64,000 nt of DNA from Psychromarinibacter sp048262455 (lineage in GTDB: Bacteria > Pseudomonadota > Alphaproteobacteria > Rhodobacterales > Rhodobacteraceae), in the NCBI GenBank assembly GCA_048262455.1, contig JBLXFD010000019.1, positions 11,127 through 75,126 on the forward strand, in the 5' to 3' direction. The stretch's first letter is position 1. Every line of letters begins with the position of its first letter. The notes beneath the pieces were generated by a model that had not been told where the DNA came from, made no database searches, and was given only the letters and a program-made list of their open reading frames with translations. The position numbers and the translations under genes were made by a program. This document shows, piece after piece, positions 35,125 through 43,569 of this stretch.

Positions 35125-36903
35125 ATGAGGTGGGGACCACGGGCAGTGGCGCCTGCTTTCGCGCTTGGGCTGGTGCTGGCGTTCGACGGCACCTCGGCGC
35201 AAGCGGGGCAGGCATGCGAGACCATGGGCGGCACCGCGCCCGCGGGCGTGCAGATCACCGAGGCCGCGACCACCCCCGCCACCCCCGAGATCCCCGTGGA
35301 CCACTGCCTGCTGCGCGGCCTGATGGGCGCGCGCACCGGCAACGACGGCAAGCCCTACGCGATCCGTTTCGAGCTGCGGCTGCCGAAGGACTGGCAGGGG
35401 CGGTTCCTGCACCAGTTCAACGGCGGCAACGACGGCGCGGTGGTGCCGGCGCTGGGCAGCGGCACCGGGGTCGCCATGTCGGCGCCGGCGCTGACCCGCG
35501 GCTTCGCCGTGGTCTCCTCGGACGCGGGCCACGACGGCGAGGCGAACCCCGAGGCGGGGCTGGCGGGATCCAACGTCTTCGGCTTCGATTTCGAGGCGCG
35601 GCGCGATTACGGCTACGGCGCGGTGGAAAAGCTGCACCCCGTGGCGCTGGCGCTGACCACGACCTTCTACGGCCGCGCGCCCGATTACATCTACGGCTAC
35701 GGCCGGTCCAACGGGGGCCGGCACGCCATGGTGGCGGCCTCGCGGATGCCGGGGGCCTTCGACGGGCTGCTGGCGGGCTACCCCGGGTTCAACCTGCCCC
35801 GCGCGGCGCTGCAGCACGCCTGGGACGTGCAGGCCTTCCGGTCGGTGGCGGAAACCCTCGCCGGCGCCTTCAGCCGCGAGGAGCTGGAGCTGGTGGCCCG
35901 CGGCGTGGCGGCGGCTTGCGACGGGCTGGACGGGCTGGAGGACGGGGTGGCCTTCGACGTGAAGGGCTGCCAGCAGGCCTTCGACATCGCCGCGCTGACC
36001 TGCGCCGAGGGCCAGACCGCCGACTGCCTGCCCCCCGCCAAGGCCGAGGCGCTGGCGCGCATCCACGCCGGGCCGATGAATTCCGCGGGCGAGCCGCTTT
36101 ACAGCGACTGGGCCTGGGACACCGGCATCGACAGCAACAACTGGCGGTTCTGGAAACTGGAAAGCGCGATCCCGCCCTGGGAGAACAAGCCGCTGATCGC
36201 GGTAATGGGTGCCGGCTCGCTGGCGCAGGTCTTTACCACGCCGCCCACGCCCGTGGAGGGCACCCCGGCGGCGCTGGAGGCCTTCCTGATGAACTTTGAC
36301 TTCGATCTCGACGCGCCGAAGATCGAGGCGGTGGCCGAGGGCTATCCCGAAAGCGCCATGACGCTGATGACCCCCCCGGACGCCGAGGCGCCGCGGCTGG
36401 AGGGGCTGGAGGAAGCGGGCGGCAAGCTGATCGTGTTCCACGGGGTCTCGGACCCGGTGTTCTCGTTCAGCGATACCGCCCGGTGGTACGAGCGGCTGCA
36501 GAAGAACAACCCGGCGTCGGCCAATTTCGCCCGGTTCTACGCGATCCCCGGAATGCCCCACGGGCAGGGCGGCAACGCGCCGGACGAGGTGGATTTCCTC
36601 GGCGCGCTGGTGGCCTGGGTGGAAGAGGGCACGGCGCCCGGCGCGGTGCCCGCCAGGTTCCCCGCCAGCCGCGAGCAGCTGGACCCGGGCAACGCCGGAG
36701 CCGAGCGGCCGCTGTGCCCTTGGCCGCAGGTGGCGGTTTACGTGGGCGACGACCAGATGTCGGCGAAGAGCTTCACCTGCCGGGAGGGCACCCGGCCCGG
36801 AGCAAGGCGCGCAGCGCCGCCGGGCCAGCGCCCGTCCGTCCCCCGGGCGGGCGCTTCGTCACCGTTTGCGAGGGGACTGAGCGAGGGAGTGGCGGTGCCA
36901 TGA
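35125..36903 (+). CDS. tannase/feruloyl-esterase family hydrolase
   Basis: Exported alpha/beta hydrolase, 592 residues, with a signal peptide (cleavage near SAQAGQ) and a GAGGAAG ribosome site before ATG 35125. Likely catalytic residues: S195 in YGRSNGGRHAMVA, D443 in GVSDPVFSF and H479 in GMPHGQGG. Classical tannase-family enzymes have Cys directly before the Ser and after the His (CS-D-HC disulfide); here those places are Arg and Gly. The last 40 or so residues (Arg/Pro/Ala-rich) read into an intergenic repeat and are probably not part of the fold. It probably acts on esters of aromatic acids. Confidence 0.85.
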   Translation: MRWGPRAVAPAFALGLVLAFDGTSAQAGQACETMGGTAPAGVQITEAATTPATPEIPVDHCLLRGLMGARTGNDGKPYAIRFELRLPKDWQGRFLHQFNGGNDGAVVPALGSGTGVAMSAPALTRGFAVVSSDAGHDGEANPEAGLAGSNVFGFDFEARRDYGYGAVEKLHPVALALTTTFYGRAPDYIYGYGRSNGGRHAMVAASRMPGAFDGLLAGYPGFNLPRAALQHAWDVQAFRSVAETLAGAFSREELELVARGVAAACDGLDGLEDGVAFDVKGCQQAFDIAALTCAEGQTADCLPPAKAEALARIHAGPMNSAGEPLYSDWAWDTGIDSNNWRFWKLESAIPPWENKPLIAVMGAGSLAQVFTTPPTPVEGTPAALEAFLMNFDFDLDAPKIEAVAEGYPESAMTLMTPPDAEAPRLEGLEEAGGKLIVFHGVSDPVFSFSDTARWYERLQKNNPASANFARFYAIPGMPHGQGGNAPDEVDFLGALVAWVEEGTAPGAVPARFPASREQLDPGNAGAERPLCPWPQVAVYVGDDQMSAKSFTCREGTRPGARRAAPPGQRPSVPRAGASSPFARGLSEGVAVP

Positions 36904-36950
36904 ACCGACGACCACCAGCGGCACGTGCGCCCACCCACGGACGGGCGCTG
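36826..36950. repeat. inverted repeat with 14-base arms at the end of the esterase gene
   Basis: CAGCGCCCGTCCGT (36826-36839) and its exact complement ACGGACGGGCGCTG (36937-36950) are 97 bases apart and enclose the esterase stop. The left arm lies inside the coding frame. The arrangement, and the GGGCGCTGCCC that ends it, resembles the palindromic region at 43570-43650. I infer a dispersed intergenic repeat or insertion scar. Confidence 0.55.
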
Positions 36951-36970
36951 CCCCTCCTGTCACGCCCCGG

Positions 36971-37609
36971 CTACCCCTGCGCTGCCCGCGCAAAGGCCGC
37001 GATCAGCCCCGCATCCTTCACCCCTGGCGCGCTTTCCACGCCAGAGGAGACATCCACCTGCCGCGCGCCGGTCAGCCGCGCCGCCTCGGCCACGTTCTCC
37101 GGCGTCAGCCCGCCCGCCAGCATCCACGGCACCGGCCAGCGCCGCCCCGCGATCAGCCGCCAGTCGAAGGCCACCCCGTTCCCGCCCGGCAGCGCCGCGC
37201 CCTTAGGCGGCTTGGCATCCACCAGCAACTGATCGGCCACGCGGCCGTACTCCTCCAAAGCCGGCAGGTCCGCCTCGGTGGCCACCCCCACCGCCTTCAT
37301 CACGGGCAGCCCGTACCGCGCCCGCACCTCTGCCACCCGCTCGGGGTTTTCGCGGCCGTGAAGCTGCAGCATGTCCAGCGGCACCGTCTCGGTAACGACG
37401 TCCAGCCAATCGTCCGACGCATCCACGGTCAGCGCCACCTTGCACAGGCCGGGCGGCACCTCGGCCGCCAAGCGCGCCGCCTCTTCAGGCGAGAGGTTGC
37501 GGGGGGACTTGGGGAAGAAGACGAAACCGACATAGGCCGCCCGCGCCCGGGCCGCGGCCTCCACGTCGGAGGCGGCGGTGAGGCCGCAGAACTTGACCCG
37601 CAGGTTCAC
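36971..37609 (-). CDS. trpF: phosphoribosylanthranilate isomerase
   Basis: Third enzyme of tryptophan synthesis, 212 residues. I chose GTG 37609 (VNLRVKFCGLT), 11 bases after the lapA-like gene stop, with GAGG about 9 bases upstream; a longer frame would run back through that gene. Family blocks: VKFCGLT (catalytic Cys), YVGFVFFPKSPRN, LDMLQLHGRE, LLVDAK, MLAGGLTPENV and QVDVSSGVES. Confidence 0.94.
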   Translation of the reverse strand: MNLRVKFCGLTAASDVEAAARARAAYVGFVFFPKSPRNLSPEEAARLAAEVPPGLCKVALTVDASDDWLDVVTETVPLDMLQLHGRENPERVAEVRARYGLPVMKAVGVATEADLPALEEYGRVADQLLVDAKPPKGAALPGGNGVAFDWRLIAGRRWPVPWMLAGGLTPENVAEAARLTGARQVDVSSGVESAPGVKDAGLIAAFARAAQG

Positions 37610-37619
37610 CCCAGCAGCC

Positions 37620-37979
37620 TCAGCCGGTGCGGCTGCCGGACTCCAGCAGCGCCAGAACCTCGTCGCCATGGGCGGGATTGTCGGTGCGCAGCCGGTTGAC
37701 CTCGCGCGCCAGCCGCTCTTTCTCGCGGCGCTGGCGGGCGGCCTCGGCGCGGTGCTTGTGTTCGCGCAGCCACTCCCAGACGAAGCCCAGCAGCAGGCCG
37801 GCGACCACGCCGCCGAAGATCACGATGAACAGCGGCAGCGTGACGCTGGCGCCGATGCCGAGCACGAGGGCCAGTTCCTCGGGCAGCAGGTGCAAGGTGA
37901 CGTCGGCGCGGTTGGCAAGGGCGACGGTGATCAGGACGATCGCGATCGCGGCCAGGATGGCGTAGCGGATGTAGCGCAT
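37620..37979 (-). CDS. LapA-domain (DUF1049) inner-membrane protein
   Basis: 119 residues with two helices (YAILAAIAIVLITVALA and LFIVIFGGVVAGLLLGFVWEW), then a charged coiled-coil-like cytoplasmic tail (REHKHRAEAARQRREKERLAREVNRL). This is the LapA/YciS layout, linked in enterobacteria to lipopolysaccharide assembly. It follows ihfB after 8 bases, the usual alphaproteobacterial position. Confidence 0.9.
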   Translation of the reverse strand: MRYIRYAILAAIAIVLITVALANRADVTLHLLPEELALVLGIGASVTLPLFIVIFGGVVAGLLLGFVWEWLREHKHRAEAARQRREKERLAREVNRLRTDNPAHGDEVLALLESGSRTG

Positions 37980-37987
37980 GTGGCTCC

Positions 37988-38272
37988 TCAGGCGTTGCCG
38001 TTCAGCCGGTCGCGCAGCAGCTTGCCGGTCTTGAAGAAAGGCACGTGTTTCTCTTCCACCTCAACCGCCTCGCCTGTCCGCGGGTTCCGCCCGACGCGCG
38101 CATCGCGCTTTTTCACCGAGAAGGCGCCGAAGCCGCGCAGCTCCACGCGGTTGCCGGCGGCCACCGCCTCGATGATCTGTTCGAAGATGGTGTTGACGAT
38201 CCGCTCCACGTCGCGCTGGAACAAATGCGGGTTCTCGTCGGCGATCTTCTGGATCAGCTCCGAGCGGATCAT
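37988..38272 (-). CDS. ihfB: integration host factor beta subunit
   Basis: DNA-bending protein, 94 residues, the standard length. It opens MIRSELIQKIADENPHL and has the beta-arm region GRNPRTGEAVEVEEKHVPFFKTGKLLRDRLN, specific to IHF beta. A GGGAG site sits 8 bases before ATG. A candidate promoter lies at 38348-38375. It acts with IhfA, which is outside the window, in transcription, recombination and nucleoid structure. Confidence 0.96.
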   Translation of the reverse strand: MIRSELIQKIADENPHLFQRDVERIVNTIFEQIIEAVAAGNRVELRGFGAFSVKKRDARVGRNPRTGEAVEVEEKHVPFFKTGKLLRDRLNGNA

Positions 38273-38347
38273 TGCAGCATCTCCCTTGGACGATAATTGA
38301 ATCGGGGCCGTCTGGCGCGGCTTCTACAGGCCGGAACTATATGGGGA

Positions 38348-38375
38348 ATTAAACGGCCCATAAACCTGTGCACAA
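38348..38375 (-). promoter_or_regulatory. candidate ihfB promoter
   Basis: On the minus strand TTGTGC (38370-38375) and TTTAAT (38348-38353) are 16 bases apart, in the only AT-rich part of the spacer, about 75 bases before the ihfB start. The -10 box matches five of six consensus bases; the -35 matches three. Confidence 0.35.
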
Positions 38376-38517
38376 CCCGAATGGCGGGGATAAAGCGCAT
38401 TTGCGTGAACAATCGGCGCCAGATGCGGCAGCGCAGCAGGAAAAACGCGATTGTTTGGCGGATTTTCGCCGTGTCGCAGGACCTTACGCCAACGTTAGCG
38501 AATCGCGCCCGGAAACG

Positions 38518-38550
38518 AAAAAGGCCCCGCACCTTCCAGCGCGGGACCCT
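38518..38550 (-). terminator. Rho-independent terminator of rpsA
   Basis: Read on the minus strand, GGTCCCGC pairs with GCGGGGCC (one mismatch) around a 10-base loop and is followed by TTTTT. It lies 25 bases beyond the rpsA stop. It separates rpsA from ihfB, so ihfB needs its own promoter in the 302-base gap (38273-38574), which otherwise holds no gene. Confidence 0.8.
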
Positions 38551-38574
38551 TGTTCACCACCCTTGGCGGCAAAC

Positions 38575-40257
38575 CTACTTTTCGTCGCCCTTCAGCGCGG
38601 CGCCGAGGATGTCGCCCAGCGAGGCGCCGGAGTCGGAGGAACCGTACTGCTGCACCGCCTCCTTCTCTTCGGCGATCTCGCGTGCCTTGATCGACAGGCC
38701 CAGGCGGCGCGACTTGGCGTCGACGTTGGTGACGCGGACGTCCACCTTGTCACCCACGCCGAAGCGCTCGGGGCGCTGCTCGGAGCGGTCGCGCGACAGG
38801 TCGGAGCGGCGGATGAAGGACTTCATGCCCTCGTACTCCACTTCGATCCCGCCGTCCTCGATCGCCGTCACGTTGACGGTGATGATCGAGCCGCGCTTCA
38901 CGCCGTCCACGGCATCGGCGAAGGGATCGCCTTCCAGCGCCTTGACCGACAGGCTGATACGCTCCTTGTCGGTGTCCACCTCGGTGACGACGGCCTTGAC
39001 CATGTCGCCCTTGCGGTAGTTCTGGATCGCTTCCTCGCCACGCTGGTCCCAGCTGAGGTCGGACAGGTGGACCATGCCGTCGATGTCGTTCTCGAGGCCG
39101 ATGAACAGACCGAACTCGGTGATATTCTTGACCTCGCCCTCGACCTCGGTGCCCACCGGGAACTGCTCTTCGAACACTTCCCACGGGTTGCGCATGGTCT
39201 GCTTGAGACCCAGCGACACCCGGCGCTTGGCGGTGTCGATCTCCAGCACCATGACTTCCACTTCCTGCGAGGTGGAGACGATCTTGCCGGGATGGACGTT
39301 TTTCTTGGTCCAGGACATTTCCGAGACGTGCACCAGGCCCTCGACCCCCGGCTCCAGCTCCACGAAGGCGCCGTAGTCGGTGATGTTGGTGACGCGGCCG
39401 GTGTGCACCGTGTCCAGCGGGAACTTGGCTTCCACGGAATCCCACGGATCGTCCTGCAGCTGCTTCATGCCGAGGCTGATGCGGTGGGTTTCCTTGTTGA
39501 TCTTGATGACCTGGACCTTGACGGTCTCGCCGATCGCCAGGATCTCGGAGGGGTGGTTGACCCGGCGCCAGGCCATGTCGGTGACGTGCAGCAGGCCGTC
39601 GACGCCGCCGAGGTCGACGAAGGCGCCGTACTCGGTGATGTTCTTGACCACGCCGTCCACGGCATCGCCCTCGGACAGCTTGCCGATGACCTCGGCGCGC
39701 TGCTCGGCGCGGGATTCTTCAAGGATGGCGCGGCGCGAGACCACGATGTTGCCGCGGCGGCGGTCCATCTTGAGGATCTGGAACGGCTGCTTGAGGCCCA
39801 TCAGCGGGCCGGCATCGCGCACCGGGCGGACATCGACCTGGCTGCCGGGCAGGAAGGCCACGGCGCCGCCGAGATCGACGGTGAAGCCACCCTTGACGCG
39901 GCCGAAGATCGCGCCCTCGACGCGGTTCTCGTCGGCGTAGGCTTTTTCCAGGCGGTCCCAGGCTTCCTCGCGGCGGGCCTTGTCACGGCTGATGACGGCC
40001 TCGCCCCGGGCGTTCTCGACGCGGTCGAGGTAGACTTCCACCTCGTCGCCCACTTCGATGCTGGGCGCTTCGCCGGGATTGGTGAATTCCTTCAGATCGA
40101 CGCGGCCTTCCATCTTGTAGCCGACGTCGATGATGGCCTGGCCTGCTTCGACAGCGATGACCTTGCCCTTGACCACCGAACCCTCGTTCGGCGTGTCGAT
40201 TTCGAGACTTTCGTTAAGAAGGGCCTCGAATTCCTCCATAGATGCGTTTTGAGCCAT
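38575..40257 (-). CDS. rpsA: 30S ribosomal protein S1
   Basis: mRNA-binding ribosomal protein, 560 residues, made of six S1 (OB-fold) repeats. The last four have the usual G-x-V-x-NIT-x-YGAFVEL-x-GVEGLVH pattern, for example VTNITDYGAFVELEPG and VKNITEFGLFIGLEND. No strong ribosome site precedes ATG 40257, common for autogenously controlled rpsA. The tail (KEAVQQYGSSDSGASLGDILGAALKGDEK) is normal for alphaproteobacteria. Confidence 0.98.
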   Translation of the reverse strand: MAQNASMEEFEALLNESLEIDTPNEGSVVKGKVIAVEAGQAIIDVGYKMEGRVDLKEFTNPGEAPSIEVGDEVEVYLDRVENARGEAVISRDKARREEAWDRLEKAYADENRVEGAIFGRVKGGFTVDLGGAVAFLPGSQVDVRPVRDAGPLMGLKQPFQILKMDRRRGNIVVSRRAILEESRAEQRAEVIGKLSEGDAVDGVVKNITEYGAFVDLGGVDGLLHVTDMAWRRVNHPSEILAIGETVKVQVIKINKETHRISLGMKQLQDDPWDSVEAKFPLDTVHTGRVTNITDYGAFVELEPGVEGLVHVSEMSWTKKNVHPGKIVSTSQEVEVMVLEIDTAKRRVSLGLKQTMRNPWEVFEEQFPVGTEVEGEVKNITEFGLFIGLENDIDGMVHLSDLSWDQRGEEAIQNYRKGDMVKAVVTEVDTDKERISLSVKALEGDPFADAVDGVKRGSIITVNVTAIEDGGIEVEYEGMKSFIRRSDLSRDRSEQRPERFGVGDKVDVRVTNVDAKSRRLGLSIKAREIAEEKEAVQQYGSSDSGASLGDILGAALKGDEK

Positions 40258-40340
40258 GTGGCGCTTGGATTCCTATTCAGTGGTTTTTCCGGCCGCGCGG
40301 TTGTCTCCGCCGGTCTTGGGGTTTCATTGGTCTAGCGGGG

Positions 40341-40373
40341 CCGCAAAGCAAAGAGGGCCGGAGGCTCCGACCC
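40341..40373 (-). terminator. terminator upstream of rpsA (end of aroA-cmk-AKR unit)
   Basis: On the minus strand GGGTCGGAG and CTCCGGCCC form a stem with one G-T pair and a one-base apex, followed by TCTTTGCTTTG. It stands between the aldo/keto reductase stop and rpsA. It should stop most transcripts from aroA-cmk, so rpsA is probably driven from the roughly 80 bases remaining before its start. Confidence 0.6.
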
Positions 40374-40489
40374 TGCTCATCCCTCTGCCATGCGGCGTTT
40401 CCCGCCTTGTCGACGGGCGCGGGTATAGGCCAGCAAGGGGCGGTTGGCAAGAGCCGGGGTGACTTCCGGCGCCGCCCGCCCCCGCCGGA

Positions 40490-41488
40490 TCAGCAGTACC
40501 GTTCGGGCCCGACGTACTGGCCGGTGCTGTAGCGGTCGCCATGGGCCCAGCCCACCGGCAGCACCTTCTCGATCGCCGCCAGCTGGCCCGCGTCCAGCGA
40601 CAGCTCGGTTCCCCGGGCCAGTTCGCGGAAGTGGGTGACGGACCGGGTGCCGGGGATCGGGATCACCCCCTCGCCCTGCGCCAGCAGCCAGGCGATGGCC
40701 AGCGCCGCCGCCGGCTCGCCCATCTCCGCCGCCAGCTTGCGGAAACGGTCGGTGGCCTCGAGGTTGCGGCGGTGGTTGTCGGGGCTGAAGCGCGGGTTGA
40801 CCTTCAGGAAGTCGATGCCCGGCACCCGCTCGGGCCGGATCGGATCGTCGGTCAGCAGCGAGCGGCCCACCGGCGAGAAGGCCACCAGCGCGGTGCCCAG
40901 TTCCTCGCAGGCCTGCACCAGCCCCAGCTCCGGCGCGCGGGTGGCGAGGGAGTATTCCGACTGCACCGCCGCGATCGGATGCATCTCGGCCGCGCGGCGC
41001 AGCGAGGCGGGGGCGATCTCGGAAAACCCGATCGCCTGGCACTTGCCCTTCTTCACCAAGCCGGCCAGCGCCTCGGTCGCCTCCTCGATCGGCATCTCGG
41101 CCTCGCGCCGGTGGATGTAGTACAGCGCGACGCTGTCCACCCCCAGCCGCTTCAGGCTGCCGTCAAGCTCGGCCTCGAGGTGGGCGGCGTCGTTGCGGTA
41201 GCAGCGCTTGCCCTCGGCGTCCTTGGTGATGCCGCCCTTGGTGGCGATGACGAAGCGCTCGCGTGCCTCGGGGCGCTGGGCCATGTAGCGGCCGATGATC
41301 TCCTCGGACTTGCCGCCCGCATAGACATTGGAGGTGTCGAGGTGGGTCACCCCCAGCTCCATCGCCGCGTCCATCACCGCGAAACCGTCGGCCTCGGTCA
41401 CCGGCCCGTAGAACGGCCCCAGGGACATCGCCCCGAACCCCATGGCAGAGACCTCCGCCCCGCCCCTGCCCAGCCTGCGCGTCTTCAT
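40490..41488 (-). CDS. aldo/keto reductase
   Basis: NADPH-dependent TIM-barrel oxidoreductase, 332 residues. The catalytic tetrad is D51, Y56 (LDTSNVY), K84 (IATKGG) and H126 (YYIHR). GFSEIAPASLRRA and the C-terminal IPIPGTRSVTHFREL cofactor loop are typical of the AKR13/YajO-like groups. It overlaps cmk by four bases (ATGA). It is an unusual guest in the conserved aroA-cmk-rpsA-ihfB order. The physiological substrate is unknown. Confidence 0.92.
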   Translation of the reverse strand: MKTRRLGRGGAEVSAMGFGAMSLGPFYGPVTEADGFAVMDAAMELGVTHLDTSNVYAGGKSEEIIGRYMAQRPEARERFVIATKGGITKDAEGKRCYRNDAAHLEAELDGSLKRLGVDSVALYYIHRREAEMPIEEATEALAGLVKKGKCQAIGFSEIAPASLRRAAEMHPIAAVQSEYSLATRAPELGLVQACEELGTALVAFSPVGRSLLTDDPIRPERVPGIDFLKVNPRFSPDNHRRNLEATDRFRKLAAEMGEPAAALAIAWLLAQGEGVIPIPGTRSVTHFRELARGTELSLDAGQLAAIEKVLPVGWAHGDRYSTGQYVGPERYC

Positions 41489-42114
41489 TCCCGCTCTCCC
41501 CTGCGTTCGTTCACCACGGCGACGGCCTGTGCCACCGCCTGGTCGATGGTCATGTCGCTCGTGTCGATCAGCACCGCGTCCTCGGCCTGCTGCAGCGGCG
41601 CGTCGGCGCGGCCGCTGTCGCGGGCGTCGCGGGCCTTCTGGTCGGCCAGCACCTGGTCATAGTCCACCGCGTGGCCGTTCGCCGTCAGCTCCTCGAACCG
41701 GCGCCGGGCGCGCACCTCGGCCGAGGCGGTGACGAACAGCTTCACCTGCGCCTCGGGGCAGATCACCGTGCCGATGTCGCGCCCGTCCAGCACCGCGCCG
41801 CCGGGGCGGCCGGCAAAGTGGCGCTGGAAGGCTACCAGCGCCGCGCGCACCTCGCCCAGCGCCGCCACGCGGCTTGCCGCCTGCGCCACGGCGGGGGTGC
41901 GCAGGTCGGTCTCGACCAGATCCCCCCACTCCAGCCCCTCGGCCGCCGCCAGCGGCTCCTCGCCTGCCAGCACCCGCCGCCCCACCGCGCGGTAAAGCAG
42001 CCCGGTGTCGAGGTGGGCAAAGCCGAAACGTTCCGCCACGGCGCGCGAGATCGTGCCCTTGCCCGCCGCCGCCGGCCCGTCGATGGCGACGGTGAAGGCG
42101 CTTTCGACGGCCAT
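41485..42114 (-). CDS. cmk: cytidylate kinase
   Basis: CMP/dCMP kinase, 209 residues. ATG 42114 gives MAVESAFTVAIDGPAAAGKGT with the P-loop GPAAAGKGT (13-21); the open frame upstream lies in aroA and is not used. Other blocks: FAHLDTGLLYRAVG, LDGRDIGTVICPEAQVKLFVTAS and RRFEEL. It starts 2 bases after the aroA stop and overlaps the aldo/keto reductase gene by four bases. Confidence 0.96.
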   Translation of the reverse strand: MAVESAFTVAIDGPAAAGKGTISRAVAERFGFAHLDTGLLYRAVGRRVLAGEEPLAAAEGLEWGDLVETDLRTPAVAQAASRVAALGEVRAALVAFQRHFAGRPGGAVLDGRDIGTVICPEAQVKLFVTASAEVRARRRFEELTANGHAVDYDQVLADQKARDARDSGRADAPLQQAEDAVLIDTSDMTIDQAVAQAVAVVNERRGERE

Positions 42115-42116
42115 GG

Positions 42117-43463
42117 CTACCCGGCCTCCAGCGTTGCGCCGAGACCCCGCATCAGGGGCTCGAAGATCGGGAAGGAGGTGGCGATGGGCCCGCTGTCGTC
42201 CACCGTCACCGGCGCCTTCGCGGCCATGCCGCAGCACAGGAAGGACATGGCGATCCGGTGGTCCAGCCGCGCGGCGCAGGTGGCGCCGCCGGGCACGCCG
42301 CCGGCGCCCATGCCGTGCACGGTGAAGACGTCCTCGGTCTCCTCGACGGTGACGCCGCAGGCCTCGAGCCCCCGGGCCATGGCGTCGATCCGGTCGCTTT
42401 CCTTGACCCGCAGCTCCTTGACGCCGCGCATCACGGTGATGCCCTCGGCGAAGGCGGCCACCACGGACAGCACCGGGTACTCGTCGATCATCGAGGGCGC
42501 GCGTTCCGGCGGAACCTCGATGCCCCTGAGGTCCGGCGAGTAGCGGGCGCGCAGGTCGGCCACCGGCTCGCCTCCTTCCTCGCGGGGGTTCTCGTAGGTC
42601 AGGTCCGCGCCCATCTCGCGCAGGGTCTCGTACAGCCCGGCGCGGGTGGGGTTCAGCCCGATGTTCGGCACCAGCACGTCCGAGCCCGGCACGATCAGCG
42701 CCGCGCAGACCGGGAAGGCCGCCGAGGACGGATCGCGCGGCACGGCGATGGACTGGGGCCGCAGCTCCGGCCGGCCGGTCAGGGTGATGACGCGGCCCTC
42801 GTCCGTGTCCTCCACCGTCAGTTCCGCGCCGAAGCCGCGCAGCATCCGCTCAGTGTGGTCGCGGGTCGGCTCGCGCTCGATCACCACGGTCTGGCCGGGG
42901 GCGTTGAGCCCGGCCAGCAGCACCGCCGACTTCACCTGCGCGGAGGCCACGGGCAGCGCGTAGCGCACCGGCACCGGGTCCGCCGCGCCGGTGACGGTCA
43001 TTGGCAGCCGCCCCCCGTCGCGCCCCCGCGCCTCTGTGCCGAACAGCGCCAGCGGGTCGGTGACACGGCCCATGGGCCGTTTGCGCAGGCTGGCGTCGCC
43101 CGTGAAGGTGGCGGTGATCGGGGTAGTGGCCATGGCCCCCATGATCAGACGCACCCCGGTGCCGGAGTTGCCGCAGTCGATCACGTCCTCCGGCTCGGCG
43201 AAGCCGCCGGTGCCGACCCCGTGGATGTGCCATTCGCCGCTGTCATCGCGGCTGATCTCTGCCCCGAAGGCACGCATGGCGCTGGCGGTGTCTAGAACGT
43301 CCTGCCCCTCCAGCAGGCCCGTCACCCGGGTCTCGCCGACGCTGAGCGCCCCGAGGATCAGGGCGCGGTGGCTGATGGACTTGTCCCCCGGCACCTCGGC
43401 GGTGCCGGTCAGCGGGCCGCCGGCGCGGGCGGTCATGGGGGTGGCGGGGCCGTGGCCGGACAT
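42117..43463 (-). CDS. aroA: 3-phosphoshikimate 1-carboxyvinyltransferase (EPSP synthase), CP4-like
   Basis: Shikimate-pathway enzyme, 448 residues. ATG 43463 follows GAGG. The sequence runs very close to the class II (CP4) enzyme: VPGDKSISHRALILG, GDASLRKRPMGRV, ASAQVKSAVLLAGLN, RAPSMIDEYP and LRVKESDRI. At the place of CP4 Ala100, which hinders glyphosate binding, this protein has Gly101 (GNSGTGVRL). Active-site Lys, Arg and Asp residues are all present. Confidence 0.96.
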   Translation of the reverse strand: MSGHGPATPMTARAGGPLTGTAEVPGDKSISHRALILGALSVGETRVTGLLEGQDVLDTASAMRAFGAEISRDDSGEWHIHGVGTGGFAEPEDVIDCGNSGTGVRLIMGAMATTPITATFTGDASLRKRPMGRVTDPLALFGTEARGRDGGRLPMTVTGAADPVPVRYALPVASAQVKSAVLLAGLNAPGQTVVIEREPTRDHTERMLRGFGAELTVEDTDEGRVITLTGRPELRPQSIAVPRDPSSAAFPVCAALIVPGSDVLVPNIGLNPTRAGLYETLREMGADLTYENPREEGGEPVADLRARYSPDLRGIEVPPERAPSMIDEYPVLSVVAAFAEGITVMRGVKELRVKESDRIDAMARGLEACGVTVEETEDVFTVHGMGAGGVPGGATCAARLDHRIAMSFLCCGMAAKAPVTVDDSGPIATSFPIFEPLMRGLGATLEAG

Positions 43464-43569
43464 GGGAACCTCTTCGTGTGAACGGTTCTGGCTGTAACGG
43501 CTGAGGGCGGGATGGTCCACTAGGAAGCGGGGGGCGGAGTTGTCGTGCCTCTCGCTGATCAAAAGTCCC

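Noticed and set aside
38368..40335. 655-codon open frame antisense to rpsA
   Set aside because: GC-rich shadow of the S1 gene; composition is His/Val/Asp-rich with no domain pattern, and rpsA is unmistakable on the other strand.
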